Shown here: positions 26,669 through 35,790 of the stretch, in pieces
Numbering within the stretch: position 1 is the first letter of the stretch
Layout of the letters: every line of letters starts with the position of its first letter
From: Lachnospiraceae bacterium
Lineage (GTDB): Bacteria; Bacillota; Clostridia; Lachnospirales; Lachnospiraceae
Length of the DNA: 64,000 bases
Assembly: GCA_017468395.1 (NCBI GenBank)
Contig: JAFUIR010000011.1
Location: forward strand, 186,001 to 250,000
Reading direction: 5' to 3'
Program-made: the position numbers and the translations under genes
The notes under the pieces: model-generated
Database searches by the model: none
Told to the model about the DNA's origin: nothing
What the model saw: only the letters and a program-made list of their open reading frames with translations

Positions 26669-27895
26669 CTATTTATGCAGTTTCCGGCTGAGGAATAACA
26701 GCAGTTTTTTTCCTGCGAAAGCCAGTGCCGCAATTCCGGTTACTACCAGTACAATGGAGGTAACAATTCCAAGGACAGGCGGGTTTTCAGAATTTAACGT
26801 TTGGTCTAAACTCAGTCCCATTGCTATGGTGTCGAATAAGGATAAGGAGCCGAAAATAACCAAAAAGGTATTCATGGCCGAAGCATTCTTTTTGGAAGCT
26901 TCCTCGTCCAAGGTAAAAAGTAAGGTGGACAAATTTTTTTCCATTTCGTCCAATTGCAAAATGACTTCCAGTTCCTCGTAAATTTTTTGGAAATATTCAT
27001 CGTCTGTAACAATGGGATACTGTTTGGTGCCCATGTAACTAAGCATTTCTTTTTTCATGGTACCGGCCTTTCTGGGATGGTATTCCAGATTCTTCATTTT
27101 GCGGTAAATGCCCAGCAAAGACTGATGTTTGCTAATGGCAATGAGGAAGACGGTGCTCAGGGAATTGCAGGTGTCTGCATAAAAAGAATCTTCGCCGTTT
27201 TCCGTGGAGGCGTTGCAGTACACATGCAGATTGTACTGGGAAATGTAGCAAAAGGTGCCGGGAATTCCGCCTTTTTTTAGCGGAGCAGAGCCTTCTGTTA
27301 CGCCTGCAATTTCGGTTTTTTGCTTGTCCTGAATAAGGGACATATTTTGAAAACTGGAAAAAACAAAGGGGCGTTTGCGGCGGTTGTTTGGAAACAGGGT
27401 AATGCCGTAGGCGCTGTTTGCAAGTTCCAGTGATGATTCGATAAATTGTTTGAGGGATATTTTTTCTGTTTCACCTGCGGATAACTCTAAAGAAGAATTT
27501 TGGGTAAACAGATTTTTAACCTGCCCGTGAAAAACAGCAATTTCCTTTCCGTCCGGTGCAGATTCATTTTCTGTGAGAGGATAGGAATAATTTATGATAA
27601 AAAATCCAAGCCCGGTAGAAAAAAGATACAGTTCTGCGCCGCAGTAGGTAAAGGTTTTTCTTGTTTCTCCTGCCCAAAAGGTGATCCGGTCATATGTGGA
27701 GAGATTTTGATGGGAAAACCGGGCTGCACTGTTTAAGTCGCTCAAGGCGTGTCTGTACAATAAGTCCGGCTCTGTGGGAGCAGCGTTTTTCTGCCAGTGG
27801 GAAGATGTATTTAAATGTTTGGTGAATTTTTTTACCTTACCGGATTCAAAAGGTATGATGATTTGCTCCATACTCATTCTTTTGTCTGTTGCCAT
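26669..27895 (-). CDS. Orphan protein with two C-terminal membrane helices
   Basis: 408 residues, convergent with the NACHT pair (52 bases between stops). Residues 1-300 are soluble-looking with no family I recognise. Residues about 300-345 could form a coiled coil (EYFQKIYEELEVILQLDEMEKN). Two hydrophobic segments follow, about 346-368 and 374-400, separated by a short loop, and the protein ends basic (LLFLSRKLHK). This topology (cytosolic domain, helical neck, paired C-terminal helices) recalls CorA-type channels, but the GMN motif is absent. AAGGAGG lies five bases before ATG. No terminator is obvious in the 52-base gap. Confidence 0.7.
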   Translation of the reverse strand: MATDKRMSMEQIIIPFESGKVKKFTKHLNTSSHWQKNAAPTEPDLLYRHALSDLNSAARFSHQNLSTYDRITFWAGETRKTFTYCGAELYLFSTGLGFFIINYSYPLTENESAPDGKEIAVFHGQVKNLFTQNSSLELSAGETEKISLKQFIESSLELANSAYGITLFPNNRRKRPFVFSSFQNMSLIQDKQKTEIAGVTEGSAPLKKGGIPGTFCYISQYNLHVYCNASTENGEDSFYADTCNSLSTVFLIAISKHQSLLGIYRKMKNLEYHPRKAGTMKKEMLSYMGTKQYPIVTDDEYFQKIYEELEVILQLDEMEKNLSTLLFTLDEEASKKNASAMNTFLVIFGSLSLFDTIAMGLSLDQTLNSENPPVLGIVTSIVLVVTGIAALAFAGKKLLLFLSRKLHK

Positions 27896-27994
27896 GGCTG
27901 CCTCCTTAGTGTACCCAATGATTTATGCATTTACTATATCATAGACGGGTGATAAAAGACAATCATTTCGGCGGGATAAAGGGTGATGAAAGTA

Positions 27995-28022
27995 TAGGGA
28001 AAAAACCTGATTAAGCCGATAT
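27995..28022 (+). promoter_or_regulatory. Sigma-D (sigma-28) flagellar-type promoter of yjfB
   Basis: An exact GCCGATAT -10 element lies at 28015-28022; the -35 region TAGGGAAA (27995-28002) is a partial match to TAAAGTTT with a 12-base spacer. Start codon of yjfB is at 28091. The downstream leader can fold into a hairpin (AAAGG..CCTTT around two CCGG elements). Confidence 0.65.
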
Positions 28023-28090
28023 ATATAATGAAAGGTATTCCGGTTATGGCCGGATCTGGCCTTTCTAATACAAAGAGAGGAGGCAACATC

Positions 28091-28282
28091 ATGGATGTAG
28101 CAGCAGTTTCTATGGCACTGGCGAATATTGAACTTGGCACCAAAGTGGGCACAGCAATGCTTGACAAGGCTATGAACACCAATGAAGAGTTGGCAAGCGG
28201 ATTGATTCAGATGATTGACTCCGCAGCAATGGAACGTTCGGTTAACCCGAATGTGGGAGGCAATCTGGACATTAGAATCTAA
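28091..28282 (+). CDS. YjfB-family putative motility protein
   Basis: 63 residues: MDVAAVSMALANIELGTKVGTAML..TNEELASGLIQMIDSAAMERSVNPNVGGNLDIRI, matching the small YjfB family, whose members sit in sigma-D regulons. Exact function is unknown. GAGAGGAGG is placed correctly for the ATG at 28091; a longer frame from 28028 has no ribosome-binding site and overlaps the promoter. The sigma-D promoter upstream supports membership in the flagellar/motility regulon. Confidence 0.85.
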   Translation: MDVAAVSMALANIELGTKVGTAMLDKAMNTNEELASGLIQMIDSAAMERSVNPNVGGNLDIRI

Positions 28283-28302
28283 CTCTTTGTAGAAAACCAC
28301 AA

Positions 28303-28336
28303 AAGGCGTCTGCCACAAGGCAGGCGTTCTTTTTTG
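28303..28336 (+). terminator. Intrinsic terminator after yjfB
   Basis: GCGTCTGCC-ACAA-GGCAGGCGT hairpin (28306-28327) with one G-T pair, followed by TCTTTTTTG. yjfB is therefore monocistronic. Confidence 0.85.
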
Positions 28337-28469
28337 CAAATTTTCACAAAAAAATGTCATATTACTATGGATTTTTTTGTGGAAATGAATTAATATAAAA
28401 AATAGGTTATAGTCTTTTCTTGTAAAAGAAGAGTTTTGTGTTGTTAATTTTGCCAAAGGAGTGAAGCAA

Positions 28470-29555
28470 ATGATATCAAATCAAATTTTACAAAATACAC
28501 TTGATGGGCTTAAGGGGATTGCCAGAGTAGAATTTTGTGTTATGGATGTGGACGGAAAAGAAGTGGCATCTACCTCTGATATGAACGAATGTGCAAGGGC
28601 TGCAGTGGAGTTTGCAGATTCACCGGCGGATTCCCAGGAAATTCAGGGATACCAGTATTTCAAGATTTATGACGAGCAGCAACTGGAATACATATTGGTG
28701 GCCGGCGGAAGCGGAGAAGATGTTTATACTATCGGTAAGATGGTTGCCTTCCAAATCCAGAATCTTTTGGTGGCATATAAAGAGCGCTTCGATAAGGATA
28801 ACTTTATTAAGAACCTGCTGTTAGATAACCTCCTTTTGGTAGATATCTATAGCCGTTCTAAAAAATTACATATCCAGTCCGATGTGGGACGTGTTGTTTT
28901 GATTGTGGAATCTGAAAACGGAAAAGACAACAATGCCCTTGAAGTTGCGCGCACTCATTTTGGCTCTAACAACAAAGATTTTATCACGGCTGTAGATGAA
29001 AATAATGTGATTGTGGTGAAAGATCTGTCCGAGTCTGAGAGCACCAAAGAGATTGAAAAAGTGGCAAAAGCGTTGGAGACAACCCTGGCAAAAGAAGGCA
29101 TGAAAAAAATTCGTGTGGCATATGGCACAATTGTCCATGAAATTAAGGAAGTCAGCCGTTCCTATAAAGAGGCCAAAATGGCTTTGGATGTAGGAAAGAT
29201 TTTCTTTGATGAGAGAAATATTATTGCTTACAGCGAACTTGGTATCGGACGTCTGATCTATCAGTTACCGATTCCTCTTTGTAAAATGTTTATTAAAGAA
29301 ATTTTTGATGGAAAGAGCCCCGACGAATTTGACGAGGAAACTCTGACTACCATTTATAAATTCTTTGAGAACAGCCTGAATGTATCCGAAACATCCAGAC
29401 AATTGTTCATTCATAGAAATACTCTTGTTTACCGTCTGGATAAACTTCAAAAGAGCACAGGTCTGGATCTTCGCGTGTTTGAAGATGCGATTACATTCAA
29501 AATTGCACTCATGGTAGTAAAATACATGAGATATATGGAAACTTTTGAATACTAA
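28470..29555 (+). CDS. CdaR/PucR-type transcriptional regulator
   Basis: 361 residues. The N-terminal region resembles the sugar-diacid-recognition type sensor (MISNQILQNTLDGLKGIARVEFCVMDVDGKEVAST), the middle is a degenerate GGDEF-like CdaR domain (about 135-260), and the C-terminus is the PucR/CdaR helix-turn-helix (FFENSLNVSETSRQLFIHRNTLVYRLDKLQKSTGLDLR). The family activates genes for carboxylate, purine or diacid use; its effector here is unknown. AAAGGAG before ATG 28470 is preferred to the GTG at 28461, which overlaps that site. It lies directly before ftsE, 17 bases, so it may be part of that transcript. Confidence 0.87.
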   Translation: MISNQILQNTLDGLKGIARVEFCVMDVDGKEVASTSDMNECARAAVEFADSPADSQEIQGYQYFKIYDEQQLEYILVAGGSGEDVYTIGKMVAFQIQNLLVAYKERFDKDNFIKNLLLDNLLLVDIYSRSKKLHIQSDVGRVVLIVESENGKDNNALEVARTHFGSNNKDFITAVDENNVIVVKDLSESESTKEIEKVAKALETTLAKEGMKKIRVAYGTIVHEIKEVSRSYKEAKMALDVGKIFFDERNIIAYSELGIGRLIYQLPIPLCKMFIKEIFDGKSPDEFDEETLTTIYKFFENSLNVSETSRQLFIHRNTLVYRLDKLQKSTGLDLRVFEDAITFKIALMVVKYMRYMETFEY

Positions 29556-29572
29556 AAGATAGGGGCTTTTTG

Positions 29573-30316
29573 ATGACTAAAAGAGAACTAAAAAGACAAA
29601 AACGGGAGAAAATGATAGAGGAAGAAGGGTTGATATTCCTGGATGGAGTGAGTAAATCCTATTCCACCGGTGCACCGGCTATAAACGGCGTTACTTTGCA
29701 TATCGGCAGAGGTGAATTTGTATTTATTGTTGGTGACAGCGGCTCCGGTAAATCTACCCTGATTAAGTTGCTTCTCCGCGAACTGACAGCGACCCAGGGA
29801 AAAGTATATGTTATGGGATACGACTTGGCGAAACTGAAACATCGCCAGATACCGAAATACAGACGTTATCTGGGGGTTGTGTTCCAGGATTTCCGCCTTT
29901 TAAAAGACAGAAATGTTTATGAAAATGTGGCTTTTGCACAGAGAATTGTGGAAAAGTCCAGCAAAGAAATCAGACGTAACGTGCCCAGTATTCTGGCAAC
30001 AGTAGGCTTGGCAGGAAAATACAAAGCAAAACCGAAACAACTTTCCGGTGGTGAACAGCAGCGTGTGGCTTTGGCCAGAGCCCTTGTGAACAGACCGGCT
30101 ATTTTGCTTGCAGATGAGCCTACAGGTAATCTGGACCCCAAAAACTCGTGGGAAATCATGCAGCTTTTGGAGGAGATTAACGAAGCGGGCACTACAGTAG
30201 TGGTTGTAACACACAACCGTGAAATCGTAAATGCCATGCGCAAGCGCGTAATCACTATGAAACGCGGTGTGGTAATCAGCGATGTGGAGGAAGGAGAGTA
30301 TAACGATGAAGATTAG
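29573..30316 (+). CDS. ftsE: Cell division ATP-binding protein FtsE
   Basis: 247 residues. ABC ATPase with Walker [10 protein letters not shown], signature [15 protein letters not shown] and Walker [14 protein letters not shown]. An N-terminal Lys/Arg-rich extension of about 18 residues precedes the domain. With FtsX it couples cytosolic ATP hydrolysis to activation of peptidoglycan hydrolases at the septum. TTG at 29570 is an alternative start, but ATG 29573 is preferred. The end overlaps ftsX by 11 bases. Confidence 0.95.
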   Translation: MTKRELKRQKREKMIEEEGLIFLDGVSKSYSTGAPAINGVTLHIGRGEFVFIVGDSGSGKSTLIKLLLRELTATQGKVYVMGYDLAKLKHRQIPKYRRYLGVVFQDFRLLKDRNVYENVAFAQRIVEKSSKEIRRNVPSILATVGLAGKYKAKPKQLSGGEQQRVALARALVNRPAILLADEPTGNLDPKNSWEIMQLLEEINEAGTTVVVVTHNREIVNAMRKRVITMKRGVVISDVEEGEYNDED

Positions 30317-31229
30317 TACATTTTTTTATACTCTCAGACAGGGGCTTCGCAGTCTTCTCAGAAACAAATGGTATACGTTGGCATCTGTTGCTACCATAGC
30401 GGCATGTCTGTTTCTGTTTGGTCTTTTTTATGCAGTTCTTACAAATTTCCAGCATATTGTAAAGAATGCGGAAGAGGTTGTCTGCGTGACGGTATTTTTT
30501 GAAAGCGCAATCGACGGAGAGGAAGTTACGGACGCCAGAATTGCGGAAATCGGCGATTTGATTAATGCCAGAAACGAAGTGGATCCTGCCAAAACTGTGT
30601 TTACCACAGCAGATGAGGCATGGGAAGAATTTAAAGTGCAAATGGATTTTCCGGAGGAGTTTGCAGATGGATTTCCCGACAATCCTCTTGCAAAGAGTGC
30701 GAACTATAAGATTTATTTGAAAGATGTTTCCATGCAGAGCAGTCTGGTAACTTATTTGGAATCCATTCCGGAAATCCGCCGTATCAATAAATCCGAACTG
30801 GCAGCAAGTACTTTGTCCGGCGTAAATCTGCTTATTGCCTATGTTTCTGCGGGAATTATCGTTATTTTGCTTGCAGTGTCGGTGTTCCTTATCAGTAATA
30901 CGGTAACCATCGGTATTTCTATCCGTCAGGAAGAAATTAACATTATGAAATATATTGGCGCAACAGACTTTTTTGTCCGTGCCCCTTTTGTAATCGAAGG
31001 TATGCTGATTGGCCTGATAGGTGCCGGAATTCCTTTGGCTTTGATTTACGGACTTTACAATAAAGTGCTTAGTTATGCCATTACAGAGTTCCCTATGCTA
31101 GTGGAACTGTTAGACTTCCTTCCTGTGGAGGAAGTGTTTGCCGTGCTTACACCTGTGTCATTGCTGGTGGGTATCGGTATTGGTTTTCTGGGTAGTATCT
31201 CTACAGTCAGAAAACATCTTCATGTGTAG
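30306..31229 (+). CDS. ftsX: Cell division protein FtsX
   Basis: 307 residues. Four membrane helices in FtsX arrangement: one at about 22-45, a large extracellular loop (about 50-160, with [26 protein letters not shown]), and three at about 175-197, 225-248 and 275-300. The cytosolic [28 protein letters not shown] coupling segment is typical. The extracellular loop contacts the hydrolase partner, presumably the coiled-coil M23 protein encoded next. GGAAGGAGAG lies upstream of ATG 30306. Confidence 0.95.
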   Translation: MKISTFFYTLRQGLRSLLRNKWYTLASVATIAACLFLFGLFYAVLTNFQHIVKNAEEVVCVTVFFESAIDGEEVTDARIAEIGDLINARNEVDPAKTVFTTADEAWEEFKVQMDFPEEFADGFPDNPLAKSANYKIYLKDVSMQSSLVTYLESIPEIRRINKSELAASTLSGVNLLIAYVSAGIIVILLAVSVFLISNTVTIGISIRQEEINIMKYIGATDFFVRAPFVIEGMLIGLIGAGIPLALIYGLYNKVLSYAITEFPMLVELLDFLPVEEVFAVLTPVSLLVGIGIGFLGSISTVRKHLHV

Positions 31230-31261
31230 TAACAGTTGTTTTGACGAACGGAGAAGTGTAC

Positions 31262-32482
31262 ATGCGAAAAAGCAAAATTGTAATTGCGTTGCTTTTGTGT
31301 CTGTCGCTGGCTTTTGGGATGAATTTTTCCGGCAGCGCAGCCACCTTTGATGATATTACATCCGACAGTATTAAAGACAAACAAAATCAGATTGAAAAAG
31401 CGGAAGACCAAATCGACAGTCTGAAGAATATGCTGACGGATGTAAAGGCTTTGAAAAAAAGTCTGGAAAAAGAAAAGAAGAACCTGACAAAATACGTGGA
31501 GGAGCTGGATAAGAATCTGGAAACCATCCAGACGAAAATTGCTGAGTTGGAACAGTTGATTTCCGAGAAGGAAAAAGAAATTGAGAAAACGCAGAAGCAA
31601 CTGGTAGAGGCTCTCCATGTGGAAGAAAGTCAGTATGAAGCCATGAAAGTGCGCATACAGATGATGTATGAGCAAGGCGATATTTATTATATGGATTTGA
31701 TTTTTGACGGAGGATTTGCGGGTCTGCTCAACCGTTTGGATTTTATTGAGCAGGTGTCGGAGTATGACCGTGAAAAATTGCTGGAATACATGATTAACAG
31801 GGAGTTAATTGAGTATTGCAAAATGCAGTTGGATGCAGACAAGGTAGTTTTGGATGAGGCCAAAGCCGGTGTGGAAGCAGAAAGAGCGGCTCTGGAGGAA
31901 TTGATTAACGAAAAGTCTGCGCAGCTTACAGCCTTTGAAAATGATATTAATAACAAAGCGGCCGCCATCAAAGAATATGAAGCGGAAGTGAAAGAACAGA
32001 CAGAATTAATTGAGGCTTTGGAGGCTGCCGTTGAGGAAGAAAAGAGACAGATTCTGAGAGAAAACGGTGTCGTTTTGGAGTATGACGGTGGTGCGTTCAA
32101 ATTCCCCGTTGCGAAATATACCCGGGTTTCTTCCGAATTTGGTAATCGCCTGCATCCCACTTTGGGAATCTATAAAATGCACAATGGTGTGGACTTGGCA
32201 TCTCCCACAGGAACAGCAATTTACGCGGCTTACGATGGTAAGGTAGTAGCCGCAACCTACAGTTCTACCATGGGTAACTATGTAATGATTAACCACGGTG
32301 GCGGTCTTTATACCATTTACATGCATGCATCGAAATTGTATGTGAAAAATGGTGATATTGTAGTCCGGGGTGATACCATTGCAGCGGTTGGTTCCACGGG
32401 AAGAAGTACAGGACCCCATCTGCATTTTGGTGTCAGATTGAACGGTAGTTATGTCAATCCTTGGAATTATATTTCTAAATGA
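31262..32482 (+). CDS. Peptidoglycan hydrolase / activator with coiled coil and M23 domain
   Basis: 406 residues: Sec signal peptide (KSKIVIALLLCLSLAFGMNFSGSAA), long coiled coil (about 30-265, interrupted near 130-170 as in EnvC/PcsB), and a C-terminal LytM/M23 domain. The zinc motifs are intact: His307 and Asp311 in HNGVD, and His386/His388 in HLHFG, so it should be an active endopeptidase. The position straight after ftsEX identifies it as the likely extracellular partner of FtsX. ATG 31262 with GGAGAAG upstream is chosen over the in-frame ATG at 31241. Confidence 0.92.
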   Translation: MRKSKIVIALLLCLSLAFGMNFSGSAATFDDITSDSIKDKQNQIEKAEDQIDSLKNMLTDVKALKKSLEKEKKNLTKYVEELDKNLETIQTKIAELEQLISEKEKEIEKTQKQLVEALHVEESQYEAMKVRIQMMYEQGDIYYMDLIFDGGFAGLLNRLDFIEQVSEYDREKLLEYMINRELIEYCKMQLDADKVVLDEAKAGVEAERAALEELINEKSAQLTAFENDINNKAAAIKEYEAEVKEQTELIEALEAAVEEEKRQILRENGVVLEYDGGAFKFPVAKYTRVSSEFGNRLHPTLGIYKMHNGVDLASPTGTAIYAAYDGKVVAATYSSTMGNYVMINHGGGLYTIYMHASKLYVKNGDIVVRGDTIAAVGSTGRSTGPHLHFGVRLNGSYVNPWNYISK

Positions 32483-32536
32483 TGGGGGAATCATTAGAGT
32501 GGAAGGATAGCCGTCAGGCAGAAGGTAATAAGTAAA

Positions 32537-33799
32537 ATGGATTTTCGCTATAACCAACAGCAAAAAGATAACAAGAGTGAGAGAACCAAATATTATTGGG
32601 GCGGTATCGCCACAGGAATGGGTGTTTCACTGTTTTTAGTGTTTGTCACCGTTTTGGTGGTAGCTGTTTTCTATGTAGGAATAAAGGGCAATGCAAATCA
32701 GATGGAGGTGTCTCCGGAAGCTTCCGACAGTGCTGTTGTTGAAAAGATGCAGTTAATAGAAGAAGTAATTGATAAGTACTTCTATCAGGAAGAAACTGAC
32801 AAAGAAGCAATGGCAGACGGAATCTATAAGGGCATGGTAAGTTCTTTGGGAGATCCTTATTCTGAGTATTATACTGCGGAAGAATTCGATGAACTTATGA
32901 ATGGTATCGAGGGTATTTACTACGGAATTGGTGCTTATGTCAGTTTGGATGTAGATTCGGGTTATGCAAAAATCAGTGGGATTATTTCCGGTGCCCCTGC
33001 AGAAGAGGCGGATGTCAGGGCTGATGATATCATTTATGCGGTTGACGGTGTAAATACTTATGGCATGAGTCTGGAGGAAGTAGTTGCGCTGATAAAAGGA
33101 CCTGAGGGTACGAAAGTGGTAATTACTTTTGTCCGTGGCGGAGAGTATATAGACATCGAAGTGGAGAGACGTCTTGTGGAGGCGCCTACAGTTGAAACAG
33201 AGATGTTTGATAATGGTATTTCTTATATTCAGATTACCCAGTTTGACGAGGTGACTGTCAAACAGTTTGAAGAAGCGTTATCTGAATCCAGGGATGCCGG
33301 TATGAAGGGACTTATTATTGACCTTCGTTCCAATCCCGGAGGCAGCCTGAATGCCGTTGTAGAGATTGCAAAACGGTTATTGCCCAAAGGACTGATTGTC
33401 TATACAGAGGACAGGGAAGGAAACCGTACGGAGTATTCCTGTGACGGAAAGAAACAGTTGGAAGTACCCTTGGTAGTATTGGTTGACGGTAATTCTGCCA
33501 GTGCTTCTGAAATTTTGGCAGGTGCAATCAAAGACTACAAAATCGGTACTTTAGTGGGCACAACAACCTTTGGAAAGGGCATTGTTCAACAGGCTATTTC
33601 ACTGGGTGACGGTTCGGCGGTAAAACTTACCATCAGCACTTATTATAGTCCTAATGGCAATAACATCCATGGGGTAGGCGTAGAGCCGGATGTGGTTTGC
33701 GAATTTGATGGAGACCGCTATTACAGTGAAGAAGCATATGATAATCAATTGGAGAAGGCAAAAGAAGTATTACTGAATTTGATGCAAACCGCAAATTAG
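32537..33799 (+). CDS. C-terminal processing peptidase, S41 family (CtpA-like)
   Basis: 420 residues. An N-terminal membrane helix (about 22-46) anchors it outside. A helical segment precedes the PDZ domain (about 110-200, with YYGIGAYVSLD and PAEEADVRADDIIYAVDG). The catalytic Ser322 is in SASASEIL and Lys347 in TTFGKGIVQQ, the Ser-Lys dyad spacing typical of CtpA/CtpB. It probably degrades or activates extracytoplasmic proteins; co-location with ftsEX and the M23 gene suggests control of the hydrolase. Confidence 0.93.
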   Translation: MDFRYNQQQKDNKSERTKYYWGGIATGMGVSLFLVFVTVLVVAVFYVGIKGNANQMEVSPEASDSAVVEKMQLIEEVIDKYFYQEETDKEAMADGIYKGMVSSLGDPYSEYYTAEEFDELMNGIEGIYYGIGAYVSLDVDSGYAKISGIISGAPAEEADVRADDIIYAVDGVNTYGMSLEEVVALIKGPEGTKVVITFVRGGEYIDIEVERRLVEAPTVETEMFDNGISYIQITQFDEVTVKQFEEALSESRDAGMKGLIIDLRSNPGGSLNAVVEIAKRLLPKGLIVYTEDREGNRTEYSCDGKKQLEVPLVVLVDGNSASASEILAGAIKDYKIGTLVGTTTFGKGIVQQAISLGDGSAVKLTISTYYSPNGNNIHGVGVEPDVVCEFDGDRYYSEEAYDNQLEKAKEVLLNLMQTAN

Positions 33800-33851
33800 T
33801 AAAAGGTATGCAGATGAGTTGGGGACTCAGAAGTGGGAGAAAGGATTACAA

Positions 33852-35657
33852 ATGAATGATTTAAATATTACCGCCTACCAAAATGAAGAAGGCGAAATAG
33901 CAATGCATTATGGCTTTGTATCCATCAGAAACGGGTACTATTTTGTAAATGCTAACGAAAACTTTTATGAAATGATTGGGTCTAATGTATGCTATTCTAT
34001 TTTGGAAGTGCTGCATCCGGATGACTTAGAGTGCTTTGGAAAGGCTGTTGGTCTGATGGATAAATGCCCGCAGCATATTATCGGAAGACTGCGCTGCTAT
34101 AACAACAAATATCGTTGGTTTTACATGATATTAAAATATAATGGTAAGTTAATAGAAGGATTCCGCTCTTTTGACATTGAATTGAGCGAAATTATGACCA
34201 TTGCAGACAAATTTTTAGAGTACAAATGGAATGTTGATAAGTATCGTAAGTTCATGAGTCTGTATCCCGGTTTGTTTTTTGAGTATGAATTCCGCACAGG
34301 TATTTTTAAGATTTATCAATATCTGGATGGACGTGCGCAGTTGCTTTTGGATGAATCTTTGGAAAAAATCTATGAGAGAGTCCAGCAAAATGAAGACTTT
34401 ACATTTGCCCAAAGATCTGATTTCCAGATTTTATATGAATCATTGCTTAACGGACGTGACCACTTCAAAACTACTGTGGATGCCGTTACTTTGATGAAAG
34501 GGCACGAGGATATCCGCTACGAATTCCGTTTTAGTACAATGTATAAGGATTCTAAAAAAGAGATGGTAGTGGGACTTATTACCGTTGTCAGTGAAAAGCA
34601 GCCGAAGAAGAGTTACTATATGTCTGAAAATGCTTTTGACCCCGGTACCGGTCTTTTGAATAAACGTGCAATTAATGAATATGCCATTGATAAAATTCAG
34701 AACAGGACTCCCGGTGTTTATTTGATTATCATGGATGTAGATGATTTTAAAAAAATCAATGATACCTATGGACACATGTATGGTGATGAAGTGTTGTCCC
34801 AGGTGGCAGAAATCATCAGCAGTGTTTTAAAAGGCAGAGGTATGGCAGGACGATTCGGCGGTGACGAATTCATGGTGGTGCTGGAGGGTGTGGAAACAGA
34901 AACGGAACTTCGCCGCATTATTTCCACCATTAATAAGCATATCAACTGGACCTTTAACATTGATGCAGGCACCATGGTTACTACGTCCATTGGTATTTCA
35001 AAGTTCCCGGAGGACGGAACTACATATGATGAATTGTTCTTAAAGGCTGATAAGTGTCTGTACATTGCAAAAGCAAAAGGTAAAAACCGTTACATTATAT
35101 ACAATGAAGAGAAACACGGAGCGGTTGTAAAAGAAGATAATGCCGGACGCGAAGTAGGTTTGAAGGCAACCATCAGCGAAGAAGAAAAGACCATGATTGT
35201 TTCGGAAATGGTTTTGAAACTTCATAAAGAGGGTAAGGACGCATTGGATGAAGTTATGAAGGATATGCAGTCTTATTTCGATATTGATGGTGTTGCCCTT
35301 TATAAAGGTTCTGATATGAAACGCGTACTTTCCCGGGGTAAATACGTGAACCCTATCCAAAGTCTGAGTTTTGTAGGTGAAGCAGGTTATTTGGAATTTG
35401 TGGATGAACAGGGCTTTTATATGGAAAACAAAATGCAGAGGCTGGAGAACAAATCTGCATTGGCATATCAGATGTATAAAGATCAGGAGACGGCCAAAGT
35501 GATACAGTATATTTTACTGGAAGATAAGAAGCCTATTGCGGCAGTATCTTTTGATTTCTTCAACCGGGCGCCTAAATACGGTACGACGGATATGGGGCTG
35601 ATGCGTATCGTGGGCAGATTGATGGCAGAGACTTTAGCCGGTAGTGATATAGTGTAA
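33852..35657 (+). CDS. GGDEF protein (putative diguanylate cyclase) with N-terminal PAS-like and C-terminal GAF-like regions
   Basis: 601 residues, no membrane segment. Residues 1-110 resemble a PAS fold (GYYFVNANENFYEMIG..VLHPDD), a second sensor-like stretch is at about 125-260, the GGDEF domain is at about 265-425 with an intact GGDEF at 336-340, and residues 450-601 look GAF-like (MQSYFDIDGVALY). The inhibitory RxxD site before GGDEF is not present (KGRGMAGR there), so product feedback is unlikely. It likely makes c-di-GMP in response to a cytosolic signal. ATG 33852 with GAGAAAGGA upstream is preferred to 33819. Confidence 0.88.
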   Translation: MNDLNITAYQNEEGEIAMHYGFVSIRNGYYFVNANENFYEMIGSNVCYSILEVLHPDDLECFGKAVGLMDKCPQHIIGRLRCYNNKYRWFYMILKYNGKLIEGFRSFDIELSEIMTIADKFLEYKWNVDKYRKFMSLYPGLFFEYEFRTGIFKIYQYLDGRAQLLLDESLEKIYERVQQNEDFTFAQRSDFQILYESLLNGRDHFKTTVDAVTLMKGHEDIRYEFRFSTMYKDSKKEMVVGLITVVSEKQPKKSYYMSENAFDPGTGLLNKRAINEYAIDKIQNRTPGVYLIIMDVDDFKKINDTYGHMYGDEVLSQVAEIISSVLKGRGMAGRFGGDEFMVVLEGVETETELRRIISTINKHINWTFNIDAGTMVTTSIGISKFPEDGTTYDELFLKADKCLYIAKAKGKNRYIIYNEEKHGAVVKEDNAGREVGLKATISEEEKTMIVSEMVLKLHKEGKDALDEVMKDMQSYFDIDGVALYKGSDMKRVLSRGKYVNPIQSLSFVGEAGYLEFVDEQGFYMENKMQRLENKSALAYQMYKDQETAKVIQYILLEDKKPIAAVSFDFFNRAPKYGTTDMGLMRIVGRLMAETLAGSDIV

Positions 35658-35704
35658 CAAAAACCCGGGTTAACAGGGGTTGTGAACTTGAAATGGTTGA
35701 TAGC

Positions 35705-35744
35705 GGAACCAAGGTAAGTTTGGGCTTATCTTGGTTCTTTTGAC
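35705..35744 (+). terminator. Intrinsic terminator after the GGDEF gene
   Basis: GAACCAAGGTAAG (35706-35718) pairs with CTTATCTTGGTTC (35725-35737) over 13 bp with one G-T pair, followed by TTTTG. Confidence 0.85.
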
Positions 35745-35768
35745 AGTACCATATAAATGAATTATTTT
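35740..35768 (+). promoter_or_regulatory. Candidate promoter of the GH9 gene
   Basis: TTGACA (35740-35745), 17-base spacer, TATTTT (35763-35768), just past the terminator and 22 bases before the start codon. Confidence 0.45.
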
Positions 35769-35790
35769 TAAAAAGTCTAGGGAGGCAGTT

